Source: Bryoerythrophyllum caledonicum
Taxonomy: Eukaryota > Streptophyta > Bryopsida > Pottiales > Pottiaceae
Direction: 5' to 3'
DNA length: 64,000 bases
Assembly (NCBI GenBank): GCA_963971425.1
Contig: OZ020519.1
Coordinates: 16,260,028 to 16,324,027 of the forward strand
Part shown: positions 1 through 11,888 of the stretch, in pieces
How positions within the stretch are numbered: position 1 is the stretch's first letter
Layout: each line of letters starts with the position of its first letter
Position numbers and translations under genes: made by a program
The notes under the pieces: model-generated
Told to the model about the DNA's origin: nothing
What the model saw: only the letters and a program-made list of their open reading frames with translations
Database searches by the model: none

Positions 1-2783
1 AATTCTATGTCTTGCACAATAAAAAATTAATTGAGAAGACATATATTTGTCCCTGCGATTGGATTGTAAAAATCTAAGTAGATTTCCTGTTTCTGTCTCT
101 AGTTTTGCTTTAAAAATTTGAAAGCGATCCAAAGTCTCACTCTTGTATTTAAGAAAGAAAGTCCAACTTCTGCAACATAAATCGTTAGTAAATACTAATA
201 TGTAACATGAACCTCCAAGTCAGGGGCGTTGCATTGGTCCAATGATGTCGGTGTGGATGCGTTCGCCAAGGAAGTTGGCGCACATCTCAGATTTATTCGG
301 AAATCGCTCGTGGTATTGCTTGTCTGCAAGACAACACGTGCAGACTCGATGATTGATGTCTATGTATGGAAGCCCTTGTACATGTTGAGACTTAGACAAG
401 AAGTTTAGTCCGCTCTAGCTGATGTGGCCAAGGCACCGGTGCCAAAGTTCTGCTTCATCAGGTTCCTCCATTGCTAGACCTTGAACTATGGTTGGCTCTA
501 GGAAGTTATAGAGTCCGTTAGATGAGTCATTGTTGCTTGTTGCCACTATCGTGTGATTTCTGAAGATCTAGCAATTTTCGCTATCAAATATTACTATGTG
601 ACTTGAGTTTGTGATGGATCCAACTAACAGAAGATTTATGTTTATGCTAGGAACATACCGAACGTTGTCCATGCGAAGTGTTGAAGTACTCGTCCCTTGG
701 ATAGGGTGAGATTCGCCTCCTCTGATTTTCACATTCTGTTGATAATCGAAGTGGTTTGGTGCTTCATCAAATCTAGTGACATTTGATGCTACGTGCAAGG
801 TACCATAGGTTCTGATCCATGTACCATAGGTTCTGATCTATATAGTAGTAGGGATTTGGATGGTAGTATCCATGGTACGGATCATGGTATTGTACACTAG
901 GCAATTTAGCAGAGAACGCAGACTTGTTACCTCCGTATGAATCCACTAGATAGTAGGATTTGTAGTACTGATCATAGTATTGGGCGTTGATTGATTCAAC
1001 GGAGTTAGCAAATTTGCTTCCTCCTGTTTGGTGTGGTTGTGCGCGGCACTCACACGCCATGTGACCTGATTTTTGGCAATTATAGCAATGATTTAAGGTC
1101 GACGATAGTGCGTCGTCATGGATGCATGTGCAGGTACAGTTGGTCACGGCGGTCCATATGATGGGCAGTAGTTCGGTCGTGCAGGTGGCCTCCACTGCGA
1201 GTGCGTTTTGCCACTGGGGTAGCTGGGATATCCTGGAAGGCCTCTGGCACGTGTCCAACGTCCACGTCCGTATCCTCTCCCTAGATGTGCTATTGTTGCT
1301 TGTCATGAAAATGTAGCTGCTACGGCTTTGTCATCCCCAGGCGTTGATCTCGTTGTTGTCGTCAGTTGTATTTAGCGATCAACTTGCTGGAGACCTTGTC
1401 GAAAGTCAGCTTCGTTGAGTTGAGATTTGTTAGTGCTTGTACAATGCTATTGTACGATCTTTGTAGTCTGTTGAGTACAGATTGAGCCATGTGTCGTTCG
1501 TTGATCTCCTCTCTTATGCTCTCCAAATGATTGCGCAGATCTATTGCTCGATTAACCCCTAAAGTCGAAAGCCCTCACAACTGCCAAAAACCCTCAAAAC
1601 TGCCCTCTTTCAATGCAAGGTGAAAATTTTTAACTTTTGACAAATTTTCGAGTATGCAACCGTAAGATCTAGTACCTAACTTGTACATGTACATGCATAC
1701 CGAATCTTAGATTCAAATTCCTTACCATTTGTGAGATCGTAATGTTCAAAGTTGAAAAAAAAAAAATTCCTTGTTGTAGAATGGAAAACTAATGTTTTGG
1801 GGGCCAAAAAACCAATTTTGAAAGGAAATTTGACATGAGGCTCTTCAAATTCTTGTTCCTATGTGAGTAAGGAATATGTCCATATAATTTTTACCCTCAT
1901 AGGACCTATAAAACCTAAAGAAATGCTTAATTTTTTACATGGAGGTATGCTGAAATACAAATACAAATGCCCATTTTCAACAATTAAAAAGGCATGTAAA
2001 AAGTTATTGGATTGAAAATCCAAACGGTGAGATCATGCTTTACTACCTCTTTTACATGTACGAAAAACAAAATTCTAAAAAGAGTAAAATCTCAATTTTT
2101 GGTGAATTTTTGAAGTTACTGCGATCTAATTGATTTTGGGCAGATTTTGAGAATAAATGAGCATATACCGCAGTTTTGGGCAGATTTCAGCATGCCCTAA
2201 CAGTGTTTTCAAACTTTGACCGTGAATATCTCCTAAAGTATGAGGAATTTTGAAGCATGAATGGTGTCATTTTAAAGGTATGGGAAAACTCTACAACCTG
2301 CAAAAAGTTGTAACTTCATACGATCTAAATTTAGTAACTGAGAGCCTGACCAGAGTCAGATCGACCACATTCTGGTCGATTTCGACTTTAGGGGTTAAGG
2401 GATTCTTCCACATGGCTGCCTTCAACCATCTGCATTGAATGTAGATCGTTTAGTAGGGACAAGATCTGTGAGTTGTCACCTGCAAAGAAGCGTTTGTGGA
2501 GTGTTGTCCAAGCAAGCGTTGGATCTGTGCATGTGGCAACAATAGGAATAAGATGGTCAGCTACAGAGGCAAGAAGAAAGCAACATGCAAGAAATTTCTT
2601 CTTTTGGAGATTTATAGCTGAGATCTACTCTCCATTGATTGTGACCGGGTAAGTATCTGGTTTGTGCTCTGTTTCGGTTATGGTCCATAATCCTTCTGCT
2701 CTAAGGATTCCTCTCAACTTTAAACTCCAATTGTAGTAGTTTACTAAACCTTTCAACTTCTCTCCCTCTCGGGCCATTGTCAT
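1..2783 (-). pseudogene. Ty1/copia gag-pol fragment, decayed and interrupted
   Basis: This is the 5' part of a copia-type retrotransposon polyprotein, read from 2783 toward base 1 and running off the window. The frame opens with MTMAREGEKLKGLVNYYNW, followed by a gag (UBN2-like) region at about 2783-1300. A CCHC zinc knuckle (CYNCQKSGHMACEC) lies near 1046-1090. A protease-like stretch with VRYVPSININLLLVG lies at 568-798. An integrase zinc-binding region with ELWHRCLGHIS is near 418-470, and the integrase core start (HTDIIGPM) is near 240-270. In-frame stops and frame changes are present, for example after the residues TINGE and at 568-570, so it cannot make a full polyprotein. An 839-bp element splits the gag at 1556-2394, and removing it with one TTAA restores the frame (ESLNRAIDL). 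Family assignment is firm. The LTRs were not located. Confidence 0.85.
1556..2394. mobile_element. piggyBac-like non-autonomous element (TTAA target site)
   Basis: An 839-bp segment has perfect 15-bp terminal inverted repeats, CCCCTAAAGTCGAAA at 1556-1570 and its reverse complement at 2380-2394. It is flanked by TTAA at 1552-1555 and 2395-2398. It sits in the copia gag, and deleting one TTAA plus the element rebuilds an open gag frame, so the boundaries are seen directly. TTAA duplication and TIRs beginning CCC are hallmarks of piggyBac-type elements. No transposase is present, so it is non-autonomous. Near the right end is an inner palindrome around 2361-2381 (TCGACCACATTCTGGTCGA). Confidence 0.85.
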
Positions 2784-3254
2784 CTTCTCTAGATCTATGA
2801 TGTACTAAGTGTTGTGATCTGTGATTTCTTTCGGTGAGCAGTACTCACCGATCTGTGATATGAACGTAATAGTTGAAAGGATAATGAAGCTCGCTCTCTC
2901 TGCGCGTGATCCAAGTATGTTGCCATTAAAAACTGCACCAAGCGAAGGAAACATCACATTGTCAGATAAAAATGCTCAGGTCAATCGAAATCTTGCAATG
3001 AATTCTAGGTCATGATCATGCTACTGGCGGTGAGAGAAGTTCATCTGAAAACTGGAATAACGAATTCAAAAGATGCGATGGATCAAGAGCAACACCATGC
3101 ATGGTGAAAGCAAAAGAGGTACCAGATCTAGAAATGACCAGCTTCTGGCTTTGTACTGTAGGAAAAAACATCTGTTGGCTTTCGGGGTTCTGTCTCCCTC
3201 TGTGAAAATACTATTAACATGTACATAAGGTGACAAAAGCGAGACTCTACAGAC
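2784..3254. other. Intergenic, with a block duplicated downstream of the second Myb gene
   Basis: No gene is seen. About 3040-3230 resembles 5155-5340, including shared strings such as CACCATGCAT and GTGAAAGCAAAAGAGGT. About 2950-3035 resembles 4635-4715 (TCTTGCAATGAA, GGTCATGATCATGCTAC). These are the 3' flanks of the two tandem Myb genes and show that the duplication unit extends beyond the coding part. Confidence 0.6.
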
Positions 3255-4112
3255 CTAGCTGACCATGTTGTACTTCTCCAGGTTTCGCCATTTGTCCTTC
3301 AAGTCGACCTCTGTGCGGTTAACAAACACGTCCCTGTGATCGTCCAGGATGGCCTTCCAGTTCCCGAGCCCGTACTTGTGGTGGACTCCCTGTTTCAAAG
3401 TCCTCACCTCCAGCTCCGACCACCTCTTGACCTGGCGTCTCCTCTTCACGTGTTCGCTAGTGCGTTCAGGGCTGGGAAGAATCCGCCGCGACGCAGACGG
3501 AGAGGGTCTCTCCGGAATCTCATCTTCATCCCGGACATGCGCTTGTGCGGATGCGTGCGCCTCGGGAGGTTCTTCTACAGCGGCAGGGAGCGGGTCCTGA
3601 ACCTCCATCTTCACACCGCATCCGGCACAGGTTTTAGAAGCAGTCTGTCTTGCAGGTGACACTCGATTCGGTTCGGTTTTCACCGGAAACGTAGGGCAAG
3701 ACGAAGCCCAAGCTTTCTCTACGAATGCTGACAATTTGCCCTTGAGCTTAGCATCGTCCGAGAGCAGTCTCCGCATGTCCTCTTTCAGCTCCAGGACGGG
3801 TTGCAGGAGTCCCTCCCATGCATCTTCTGGCAACTTCCTCTTGTGTTGCATGTCCCTGTTCCGCTTCGTCGAGGTTTCTGCGTCCACTCCATCCGAAGCT
3901 GGCTTCTCCTGCAAGGCCTGCTCCAGCGCTTCCAGATGTTTTTGCGTCTGCCCCACGTCTATTATTCTCTCCGTGGAACTCGCGAGCTGATTCTCGAGCT
4001 TTAAGACCACCGCCAAATGCTTCATGCGCGGCGTAGCCTTGGGAAACACCATCGCGTTCGTCAATTCCTCACACGAGGTCGGGTCCGATGAGCGCTTCAC
4101 AAACCCTAGCAC
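3255..4112 (-). CDS. Telobox Myb-like protein, shorter tandem copy
   Basis: A single-exon ORF of 285 aa. The C-terminus (about residues 226-283) is a Myb/SANT repeat of the telomere-binding type: KRWSELEVRTLKQGV, GLGNWKAILDDHRDVF, then the telobox-like VDLKDKWRNLEKY. This class is known to bind telomeric or telobox DNA in the nucleus. The rest is charged and helical (LELKEDMRRLLSDDAKLKG) and poorly conserved. It is clearly paralogous to the gene at 5377-6543 but lacks about the first 50 residues of that copy. Its start reads through MLGFVKRSSDPTSCEELTN, so it may be N-terminally truncated or start at an unannotated upstream exon. A CxxC pair (KTCAGCGVK) is unique to this copy. DNA binding is well supported; the target is inferred. 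Confidence 0.75.
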   Translation of the reverse strand: MLGFVKRSSDPTSCEELTNAMVFPKATPRMKHLAVVLKLENQLASSTERIIDVGQTQKHLEALEQALQEKPASDGVDAETSTKRNRDMQHKRKLPEDAWEGLLQPVLELKEDMRRLLSDDAKLKGKLSAFVEKAWASSCPTFPVKTEPNRVSPARQTASKTCAGCGVKMEVQDPLPAAVEEPPEAHASAQAHVRDEDEIPERPSPSASRRILPSPERTSEHVKRRRQVKRWSELEVRTLKQGVHHKYGLGNWKAILDDHRDVFVNRTEVDLKDKWRNLEKYNMVS

Positions 4113-5376
4113 GTGAAACCCTAAACTGCGGAGGGAATTGGTAACGAGGAAAAGCGTGATGAGAAATAAAGCGTGTTGAGGAAGGCGACCCCTACATGTA
4201 ATAACAAGTGGAAGAAGATTGATTCACCTGCAATTAAGCCTCGTCCTTTCACTTATGAATGCTTTTATACATTTACTCTAATACTTTTACTTTGAAACCT
4301 TCACTTCAATACTTTTACTTTTTCTTTTACTTTTATAGTCTTTATAAATGACTTCTTTATGTCTTTTCTTGACGTCCATTATAGTAGATTGCAAATCTAG
4401 TTATGTGGCCAATCGCGCCGACGTGGCATCTTCTAAGTATTGGCGTTGATTCCAGAAGTACACCTAATTATGGATTGCGTAGCAAGCATGGTGAGCGCCG
4501 CTATGGGGAGCAGCGGGGTGAGCGCTGCCCTGCTACGCGTCGTATCAAACTGTCAGCTGGTGAGGGTGCATCAAAAATTATGCTGGGAAATGGTGAGGTA
4601 ATCATTGAGGAATCAAAATACGGTGTGTATTTAGTATCACTTTGTCAGATGAAAATGCTCTGAATGTCAATCGAAACGAACGATATCTTGCAATGAAGTC
4701 TAGGTCATGATCATGCTACCTCATTGACTTTGGATAACGAATACATGGTGAAGAAGAGCACTGAAGACAGATCGAGGTAAAGCACTGATCTTTAGAGATA
4801 GGATTTGAATGGTACCTATGAATGCAGGTGGAGACGGCGTTATAAAGGCAGGCATGGGGAATCCTTCGTAGGAGGATGGGCGGCAGGGATCCGACATGTC
4901 AGGCAGGAATTTGAGAGTCGGAGCCAATTTGTCGGTTCACGTTACGTGTGAAAAGAAAGTGGCAATATTTAATCAAGTGTTAGAGCTCTTAATCAACAAC
5001 TCCTACGTACTGCTAGCCCTTTGCTCATGAACAGTGTTCAAATCTCCGCCATATGATCACTGTTGAGTCGGACATCCGCCTGTTTAAGACGGCGCTTCCC
5101 CAAAACTTAGATGCAACACCCATTGCCCACACTTAGAGCAAATGTCGGTTGGAGAATTTTCATCTGAAAAACTTGACTACCGAATTCCAAAGATGCGATG
5201 GTTCAAGAACTACACCATGCATAGTGAAAGCAAAAGAGGTGACAGAAATGACCTGCTTCTGGCTTTGTACTGTATTATTTCAGGAAAGGAAACATCTGTT
5301 GGCTTTCGGGTTCTGTCTCCCCTGTGACAAGTATTATGTACATAAATTGACAAAAGAGACGCTCTACAGACCTACT
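4113..5376. other. Intergenic between the tandem Myb genes
   Basis: This is the upstream flank of the shorter Myb gene and the 3' flank of the longer one. It carries the duplicated 3' block (about 4635-4730 and 5155-5340). The sentence-like match GCCGACGTGGCATCTTCTAA at 4418 recurs near 7440 as GCCAACGTGGCATCTTCTAA, so the 5' flanks were also duplicated. Short T- and CTTTTA-rich simple sequence lies at 4257-4350. The ORF at 4403-4663 has no recognisable domain and overlaps the duplicated block, so I do not call it a gene. Confidence 0.5.
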
Positions 5377-6543
5377 TCATGTCGTTCTTCTCATGCCGTA
5401 CTTCTCGATGTTTCGCCATTTGTCCTTCATGTCGACCTCTGTGCGTCCCTGGAACACGTCCTTGTGGTTCTTCAGAATGGCCTTCCAGTTCCCTTTCCCA
5501 TACTTGGCCACTTCCCGCTGCAAAATCTCCACCTCCAGCTCCGACCACTTCTTCGGCTGGCGTCTCTGCTTCCCGCCTGATGTCTCGCCCGTGATGATGT
5601 CTCTGCGAGGACGCAGAGTGCGTTCAGGGCTCTGAAGGGGCGGCAGATGAATCCGCCGCGACGCAGACGGAGATTGACTCTCCGGAATCTCCTCTTCATC
5701 CCAGACATGCGCTTGTGCGGATGGGTGCGGCTCGTTCAGGCTGCGTGGAGTGATCTCTGGAGGTTCTTCTGCTGCAGCGGCCTTGGACTTTCTCAGAAGC
5801 CCAGGGAGCGGATCCTTCACAACCTTCTCCATCTCCACACGGCTCTCCTCCAATGCTTGTCTTGCTCTCTCCAGCCCTTCGGTGCTTCCGCTGACATGAT
5901 TCCTCTGGAGCTCCTCGTCCGGCGCCCGTTCAGCACTGTCCTCGTTTCTAGCAACATTTTGGCTTGCAAGTGGCACTCCTTCCGGGTTGTACTTTCCATC
6001 CAGAACAGCCGCTTCGGTTTTCTCCAGAAACGTTGGGCCAAACAAAGCCCAAGCCCTCTTTACCAATGCTGACAATTTGCCCTTCACCTTCGCATCGTCC
6101 GAGAGCAGTTTCCGCATGTCCTCTTTCAGCTCAAGTACAGGTTGCTGGAGTCCCTCCCATACAGACTCCGACCCTGCTGCGTCGTGTGTCGTGAACTCTG
6201 ACAACTTCCTCTTGTGCGTGCCCCTAATCCCCTTCAATGTTTCTCCATCCAAAGGTTCCTCTTCAAAAGCCTGCTCCAGCTCTTCCAGATATTTCTGAAT
6301 CTGCTCCACGTCTATTCTCTCCTTGGGACTCGCGAGCTGATTCGCGAGCTGTCTGACCACCCCCATCTGCTTCAAACGCGGCATGTCGGGAAAAGCCACC
6401 ACGTTCCTCAAATCGTCAAACCAGTTCCTGTGCGGCGCGTGCTTCAGCATGAACTCCCATATCCAAAACGCTTTCAGCCTCCCCTCTTCCGTGTCCACCC
6501 TCATCAACTCCCACGCCACGTCGGCCGCTCGCTCCCTCCCCAT
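5377..6543 (-). CDS. Telobox Myb-like protein, longer tandem copy
   Basis: A single-exon ORF of 388 aa. The Myb/SANT repeat occupies about residues 330-386: KKWSELEVEILQREVAKYG, KGNWKAILKNHKDVF, then the telobox motif VDMKDKWRNIEKYG. A single C-terminal telobox Myb is typical of plant TRF-like telomere- or telobox-binding proteins. The N-terminus (MGRERAADVAWELMRVDTEE, then WIWEFMLKHAPHRNWFDDL) is predicted helical. The middle holds acidic and basic stretches and an IPESQSPSASRRI segment shared with the neighbour. The ATG at 6543 gives the longest frame and includes the residues missing in the 3255-4112 paralogue, so this is probably the complete member of the pair. Nuclear DNA binding is the likely role; the exact target is inferred. 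Confidence 0.8.
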   Translation of the reverse strand: MGRERAADVAWELMRVDTEEGRLKAFWIWEFMLKHAPHRNWFDDLRNVVAFPDMPRLKQMGVVRQLANQLASPKERIDVEQIQKYLEELEQAFEEEPLDGETLKGIRGTHKRKLSEFTTHDAAGSESVWEGLQQPVLELKEDMRKLLSDDAKVKGKLSALVKRAWALFGPTFLEKTEAAVLDGKYNPEGVPLASQNVARNEDSAERAPDEELQRNHVSGSTEGLERARQALEESRVEMEKVVKDPLPGLLRKSKAAAAEEPPEITPRSLNEPHPSAQAHVWDEEEIPESQSPSASRRIHLPPLQSPERTLRPRRDIITGETSGGKQRRQPKKWSELEVEILQREVAKYGKGNWKAILKNHKDVFQGRTEVDMKDKWRNIEKYGMRRTT

Positions 6544-8372
6544 TCCAACCCACGCTTAATCATAGCCTGCTCACTTGAAAGCGCTCATAGCTTGCCCTTC
6601 GCCAACCACCTCGTCGAACTAAAACTGTCACACAAAAAACCAAACCCTAAGAATATCACAACCGGACAATGCATGGAATCTGCGACGAGCAATCCAAGGA
6701 AGAGCTCTCGCACCAAAAAAGCTCTAAGAGAGAAGCAGAACCAGCAAAATGCATAAACCCTGAAAAGAGCTATCCACACCAGAACCTGAACCTCAAAAAA
6801 AAACCAAAACCGGCAAAAGCATGAATCCGGAGACAAGCAATCCAAAGACGAGCTTCCGCAGCAAAACAAAATCCCTAAGAAGAGCAGAACCAGAAAATCC
6901 ATGAAACCGGAGCGAGAAATCCGAGGAAGAGCTTCTGCAGCAAAAACAAAAGCCCAAAGAAGAGCAGAATGCAAACCCTAGCAAGTGAAACCCTAAGGGA
7001 AGAGATGGAGGTAGAGATGCGCACCCGAAGGATGGTCGTGCCGATGGCGAAAACCTGGAAAGACGACAATGTGAGGTGCGCACGGCGAGAAGGCGAGTCG
7101 TGACACAAGCTCGCGAGCGAGATCAAGCTTGGAAAGTGAGCTTGTTGAGGAAGGCGATCGCCCATAATACCGTATTTGGATATGTATTTCGATTCCATAT
7201 TAACGGAAATACGGGTACATGCATACGGTGAATGGTATTTCGAATACAATATGTCGCATCGGCGAAACGCATATTCTAAAAATTAGCTGCCGCAAATTTG
7301 TTGGAAATTCAGTATTTCAGAAAAATTGTTTACAGTATTGAACTGAATATCTATTCATTTAATTATGTTAAATTAGTTTAAATATTTATTTAATCATAAA
7401 TTGGAAAATATCTTTACTCTCTAAATAGATCATCAGTCTCGCCAACGTGGCATCTTCTAATAGGCAAATAGACAATCACCGGATGAAGGTTGAGTGGCAG
7501 AGGTTTGGTGTGTTAAACACAAGGAATTATTAATTCCCCATGTTCACATTCCTTGAATGGCTTTTGAAAGGAAAAATCTCAAATTAAAAAATTGTTTAAT
7601 GCATGGAAATGTGTTTACTCTAACATATTTTACATCTCAAGTACCATACAAAGTGTCAGGTAGCATACTTTTAGGCACTATCTACCAAATTAACGATTTT
7701 TCCAGATTGTAGTGGTTCAGACATAATGGATATCATTGGATATGTTATGAACTCTAGACAAGGGCTCCACATACTTTGAATTGACGACAAGGTCTACACA
7801 TGCATATGTGAAACATTACATGGGTATCACTTAAACATTGCATGGGTATTACCAAGACAAATCTCTTGAAATTTCCAAATTTTTTGCATAGTTTCCATTT
7901 TGAAATAATTATGTACAAGAATGACCACTATGTAGGGTATTGCAAAAAGTACACTGAGACAACATTCATCCATGCAATGAGTGATGAGGTATATGCTGGC
8001 TTGGGGGCTGTCTTGTTCACGCCACATTTTTGGAGTGGTTTTGGAGAAACATAGACACGACTCACAATCTTTAGGGGTTCATTTTGCAACGTCACTACAA
8101 GCTTTCTGTACATTGTTTACACTGTAGTGTTCTGTGTTCATTTTAAACCAGCTATCTTTTACCCCACAAATGGAACTCGCACACATACGCATATGTTTTG
8201 AACTGTAGACAAGGCCTGCACAGTTACTGCTCCTCATAGAGTACACAAATGAGTGAAACGTTTCACTTGAAAATTGAAATTGCTCAATTTGTGAGTCACA
8301 ATCCGGTATGCTACAAATGTACAGAGACGTCACGTAAAGCTAAACAGATCTAAGGATTACTCACCTGTTCTG
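6544..8372. other. Intergenic: Myb promoter side and AT-rich spacer
   Basis: The first 650 bp are the 5' flank of the longer Myb gene and contain a low-complexity purine-rich stretch (6650-6980) in which several phrases recur (CCAAAGACGAGC, CGGAGCGAG and variants with GAAGAGC). GTTGAGGAAGGCGA near 7144 matches the same distance upstream of the shorter Myb gene (about 4170), again a trace of the tandem duplication. From 7260 to 8370 I see AT-rich sequence and no coding signal. Confidence 0.45.
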
Positions 8373-11300
8373 TCAAGCTACTCTCCCAATCTTAGCAGGC
8401 CTCTGCTGCGTGGTAGCAGCCACTTTGCGTTTGATTTCAGGCGCACCAGTTTGCATCTTCTTCAGGGATTGCAGCATGGAGTCGTTCTTGTCCTCCGCGC
8501 TTTGCTTGGCGTCCACCTTCTTGGCGAACGGATTGCTAGGCTTGAAGTTGGAGAGGGAAACAAAAGATCCTTGAGGGACGGTGGCCGCCTTCAAAGCCGC
8601 AGCTTGACTGTCCTGATCTGAGCTGTTTCTATCCTCGCTGTTTGGCGCAGGGTCTGCAGGGACTATCTTGTGTGACTTCTTCAACGCTGATCGGAACTCC
8701 GGTTTGTGAGAGGGCTGCATGGGAGGATCAATGGCGTATAAGGTTGAGGCGGCACCCTGGGTTTCTTGTTCGGGAACCTTTGTGTTTCTTGAAGACAGGG
8801 CTATGGGACGAGGTGTGTATGGTGGGTGTGGAGCTTGAATCTGGGGTGCTCCGCTTTCTTGCTCTCTCTCTGTAGAACTTCGCTCCTGTCAAGAGTTTCC
8901 GATCACACGAATCAATTCAGAGTTGACCGAGAGATGTATACCGAAACAAAAAGTAGAAAGATCTTGTAATTGGTTTTCATGTGGAACGGACCGACTACAA
9001 TTTGATGCATCAGCGACTGGGAAGATACGAACCTCAAGAAGCTGATTCATCTTCTCAGCTAAAGCTGGCAGGCGCAGAGCAGTTACTAGCTTGAGAGCCC
9101 CTTCCATAGACTTGTGGAGTGATAGCTGATTGGCGAGCTCCAGAGCTTTTGCAAGCTTGTCTCCTGTGATTTGGGGTTTGATAATGTTAGTTGGTGCTTA
9201 CGCCCCTTCTCGGGAACATGGTTCGTACATCGGGTCACAGATGTGGTCCAGAGTCACGGAAAAGCGTAACTTAAAATTCTCTCGTACCTTTACAAGCAGC
9301 TGCTATTAAACGTAAAAGACAGCGATCGAGTTCTGCTTCCATCCTGAACACTGCCTCATCGGCATCATCGTCATCACGTCCGGCTGCAGCTGCTTCATCA
9401 GCCCTGGATCGAGTCTGCAAGGGTAATTCCACAATAAGACACAGGTTCTTGCAAATGGAAGAAGCGGTGTACTGTACGATGATATGGCCAGCTGTGGAGC
9501 ATGTGTGCTCAAGATTCACACCGCAGACGCACAGGGCAAAGGGTTAACACATTACTCTAAATAAGATGCGATGTGTCACCAATCGAGAAGTACATACTTA
9601 CATGTGATAAGTGCAGCGTTCCTCTTAAGAAATTACTTTCTAAATCGTCTGCTCCTAGGTCCGAGTGCACGACAGGTACAGTAGTGTTGAAGACGCTCAT
9701 TACCGGCTTTGGGAGGACATGAGGTTGAGTCTCTGGTGCCTTGCAGACAACACAATATACCTGTGTGGTACTGAGCCCAACCACCCAGTAGTTGTTCTCT
9801 TTCTTTCCCTCTGCAGAAGCACTGAAAGACAATCCCAAGTGGAGAATTTAGTGACGGGTAGTCTATTTATTTCACAAAAAGCACTTCTAATATTTGGCTG
9901 GCAATCCCAAAATATGGTTAACACTGCGATAACCAAGACTCATCAAGTGTCTACTATCCCTCTGAATTACTCTTGCTTATTCTGACTCAACTAAATGATA
10001 TTGACTTTGTTATTTTCATGATTCGGAGAATTTGATACCTCGTTAACTTAATAACTTCAATGTTATCATTGAGAACATCAACTTAATTGGTGGGACATAA
10101 TGAAATAAGCCAATATTTACATGACAACGCGGTGATTCGGATAGATATTCACCTGAATACGGGGATCCAGCATCCATTGAATTCACTGCTGTAAACCCTT
10201 AGTACTCCCTGCGATGAGAACCGAGTCAGCAGCAGCAAACGACAGTAGGACACAAGTCTAAAGTCAAGTAGCTCGCCCTGATTGAAGAACACATTTCGAG
10301 AATAATGGTGCTCAAGGGGCCTATGCTACATACCTGTGAATCGTACGAGCTCAGGGATCCAGCTTCAGTGAAACCAAGCCAGGTTAATGTGGAATTCGGG
10401 CTAAGTGGTAGACTGCCCGCCAGTAACCGTTTCTGCTCTCTTACGTTCAACAACATAAAATCCAACACCTGGTCACCCGACGGCAATGGATTCGATGCGT
10501 GGGTAACAACAGCCAGATGATCTCCATTCCCAGCCAACGAAACTACTGGACCCGCCAGCGAGAAGACAAACCTCTGTACGCGGCAAAAAGTTACTGTTAA
10601 TAACCTATCCACATGAAAGAGCAGCCGATTCTCTATCTCTAGGAAGGAATATGACAAATGACTGAGCCGTTTCTCAACCCTCATAAAATCTTGTCCTTCC
10701 CAATACATTACAAATTACAAATGATTAGGGATGCAACGTAACCTGCAATCCAGCCTCCGTGTAGACTCGCAGAAAATGTTGGCTGGTTGCTGCAGCTGCC
10801 CAGCCATGTCCAATCGCTACAGCTTTAACCTCCTCTGCCGCTGGAAACCGCATAGACCACTGCAGACGTGACAATAAACATTAGCACTACCGCTTGAGGG
10901 CACCGCTCATTCGATTCGGACACCATAAGCATCATCACAATCAGAAATAGCCTAATATAAAAATCAATGCCTCATAAACCGCATTTAACCTCAGCAGAAG
11001 CAATTGGCAACCCTAACAACCATGACTTCGAATCTGACCTCGCTGTTGCTCGTCCAGCTGTTGAACGGTCGATACATTATCGTGCTCGGAGTTTTGTCTC
11101 CTTTCATCGGGTTGGCAAACACACTGCCTCTGTTGTTCAATGCAGCCATCGTAAACCCGAAGAAGTCCGTCATCGATGGCACACGCATACCCTTACTTGT
11201 ATCATGGAAGTCCACCTGCTCATCAAGTTCATGTCAAGATCAGGACAGTGTCGCCTTGCGGGCATATTGCAACATATTGCAACCTACAGGAACCAGTTGG

Positions 11301-11888
11301 CCAAGGGAGAAGATCATTATTAGAACTACATGAGATATTATAAAGCGCAAAGCAACAAAAAATTACCTCTACATGAGCAAAGCCGGCCTCCGTCTCAACC
11401 CTGCTGATGCTGCCCAGCATGTTGTAAGCCAAGAACCTCTTGCCATCACACAATTCAGTACAAGCAGGTTGAACAGCAGCTTGCATTGCCGGCCCTGACG
11501 GAGGTGCCACTGAAGACCGGGGCACACGAATGGGATTGTAATTCCTGACAGGACTAATCATCTCAATCGGGCTCGGATCTCTGTGGATCTTCACTTTCAA
11601 CGGAGACTGCGGAGCGCGATCCAGTTTCGCGACCTTGGCGAACCGATACGGCTCTTCCTCGTCATCGCTGTCGAGGCAGGGCGCTCTGGCGACGCGCTTC
11701 CGAGCAGGCACAATCTTGGGAGGACTAGGCTCTGCAGGAGACAGCTCGCGCCTCTCCTCAACAACATCCTCCTCCGGCGTCAAGGAAAGCGACCTCCCAA
11801 CCTTCTTCGGCACAGTGTCCTCATCATCATCACTCCAATCGATCAATCTCTGTCTCAAACGCCCTGTGAACGAATTCGGCGACGTCAT
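8373..11888 (-). CDS. CTF4/WDHD1 (AND-1)-like replisome protein lacking the WD40 half
   Basis: Nine coding exons on the minus strand: 11888-11367, 11215-11039, 10859-10743, 10573-10334, 10208-10153, 9821-9602, 9414-9288, 9163-9033 and 8885-8373. All junctions are GT-AG, and the exons sum to 2103 nt, one 700-aa frame. Residues about 145-420 form the Mcl1/SepB mid domain (RFLAYNMLGSISRVETEAGF, VPSMTDFFGFTMAALN, NSEWSMRFPAAEEVK, HFLRVYTEAGLQ). The helical segment after it (DEAVFRMEAELDRCLLRLIA, ALELANQLSLHKSMEGALK) and the basic tail with NPFAKKVDAKQ also match CTF4. CTF4/WDHD1 is the hub linking CMG helicase to polymerase alpha, and its plant homologue EOL1 has been tied to Polycomb. The usual N-terminal WD40 propeller is absent: the frame starts in the acidic linker (MTSPNSFTGRLRQRLIDWSD), an in-frame TGA lies 9 nt before the ATG, and I found no WD40 exon up to 14 kb. 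Confidence 0.88.

Noticed and set aside
3336..4036. Plus-strand ORFs opposite the shorter Myb gene.
   Set aside because: Shadows of the minus-strand Myb coding sequence; no domain of their own.
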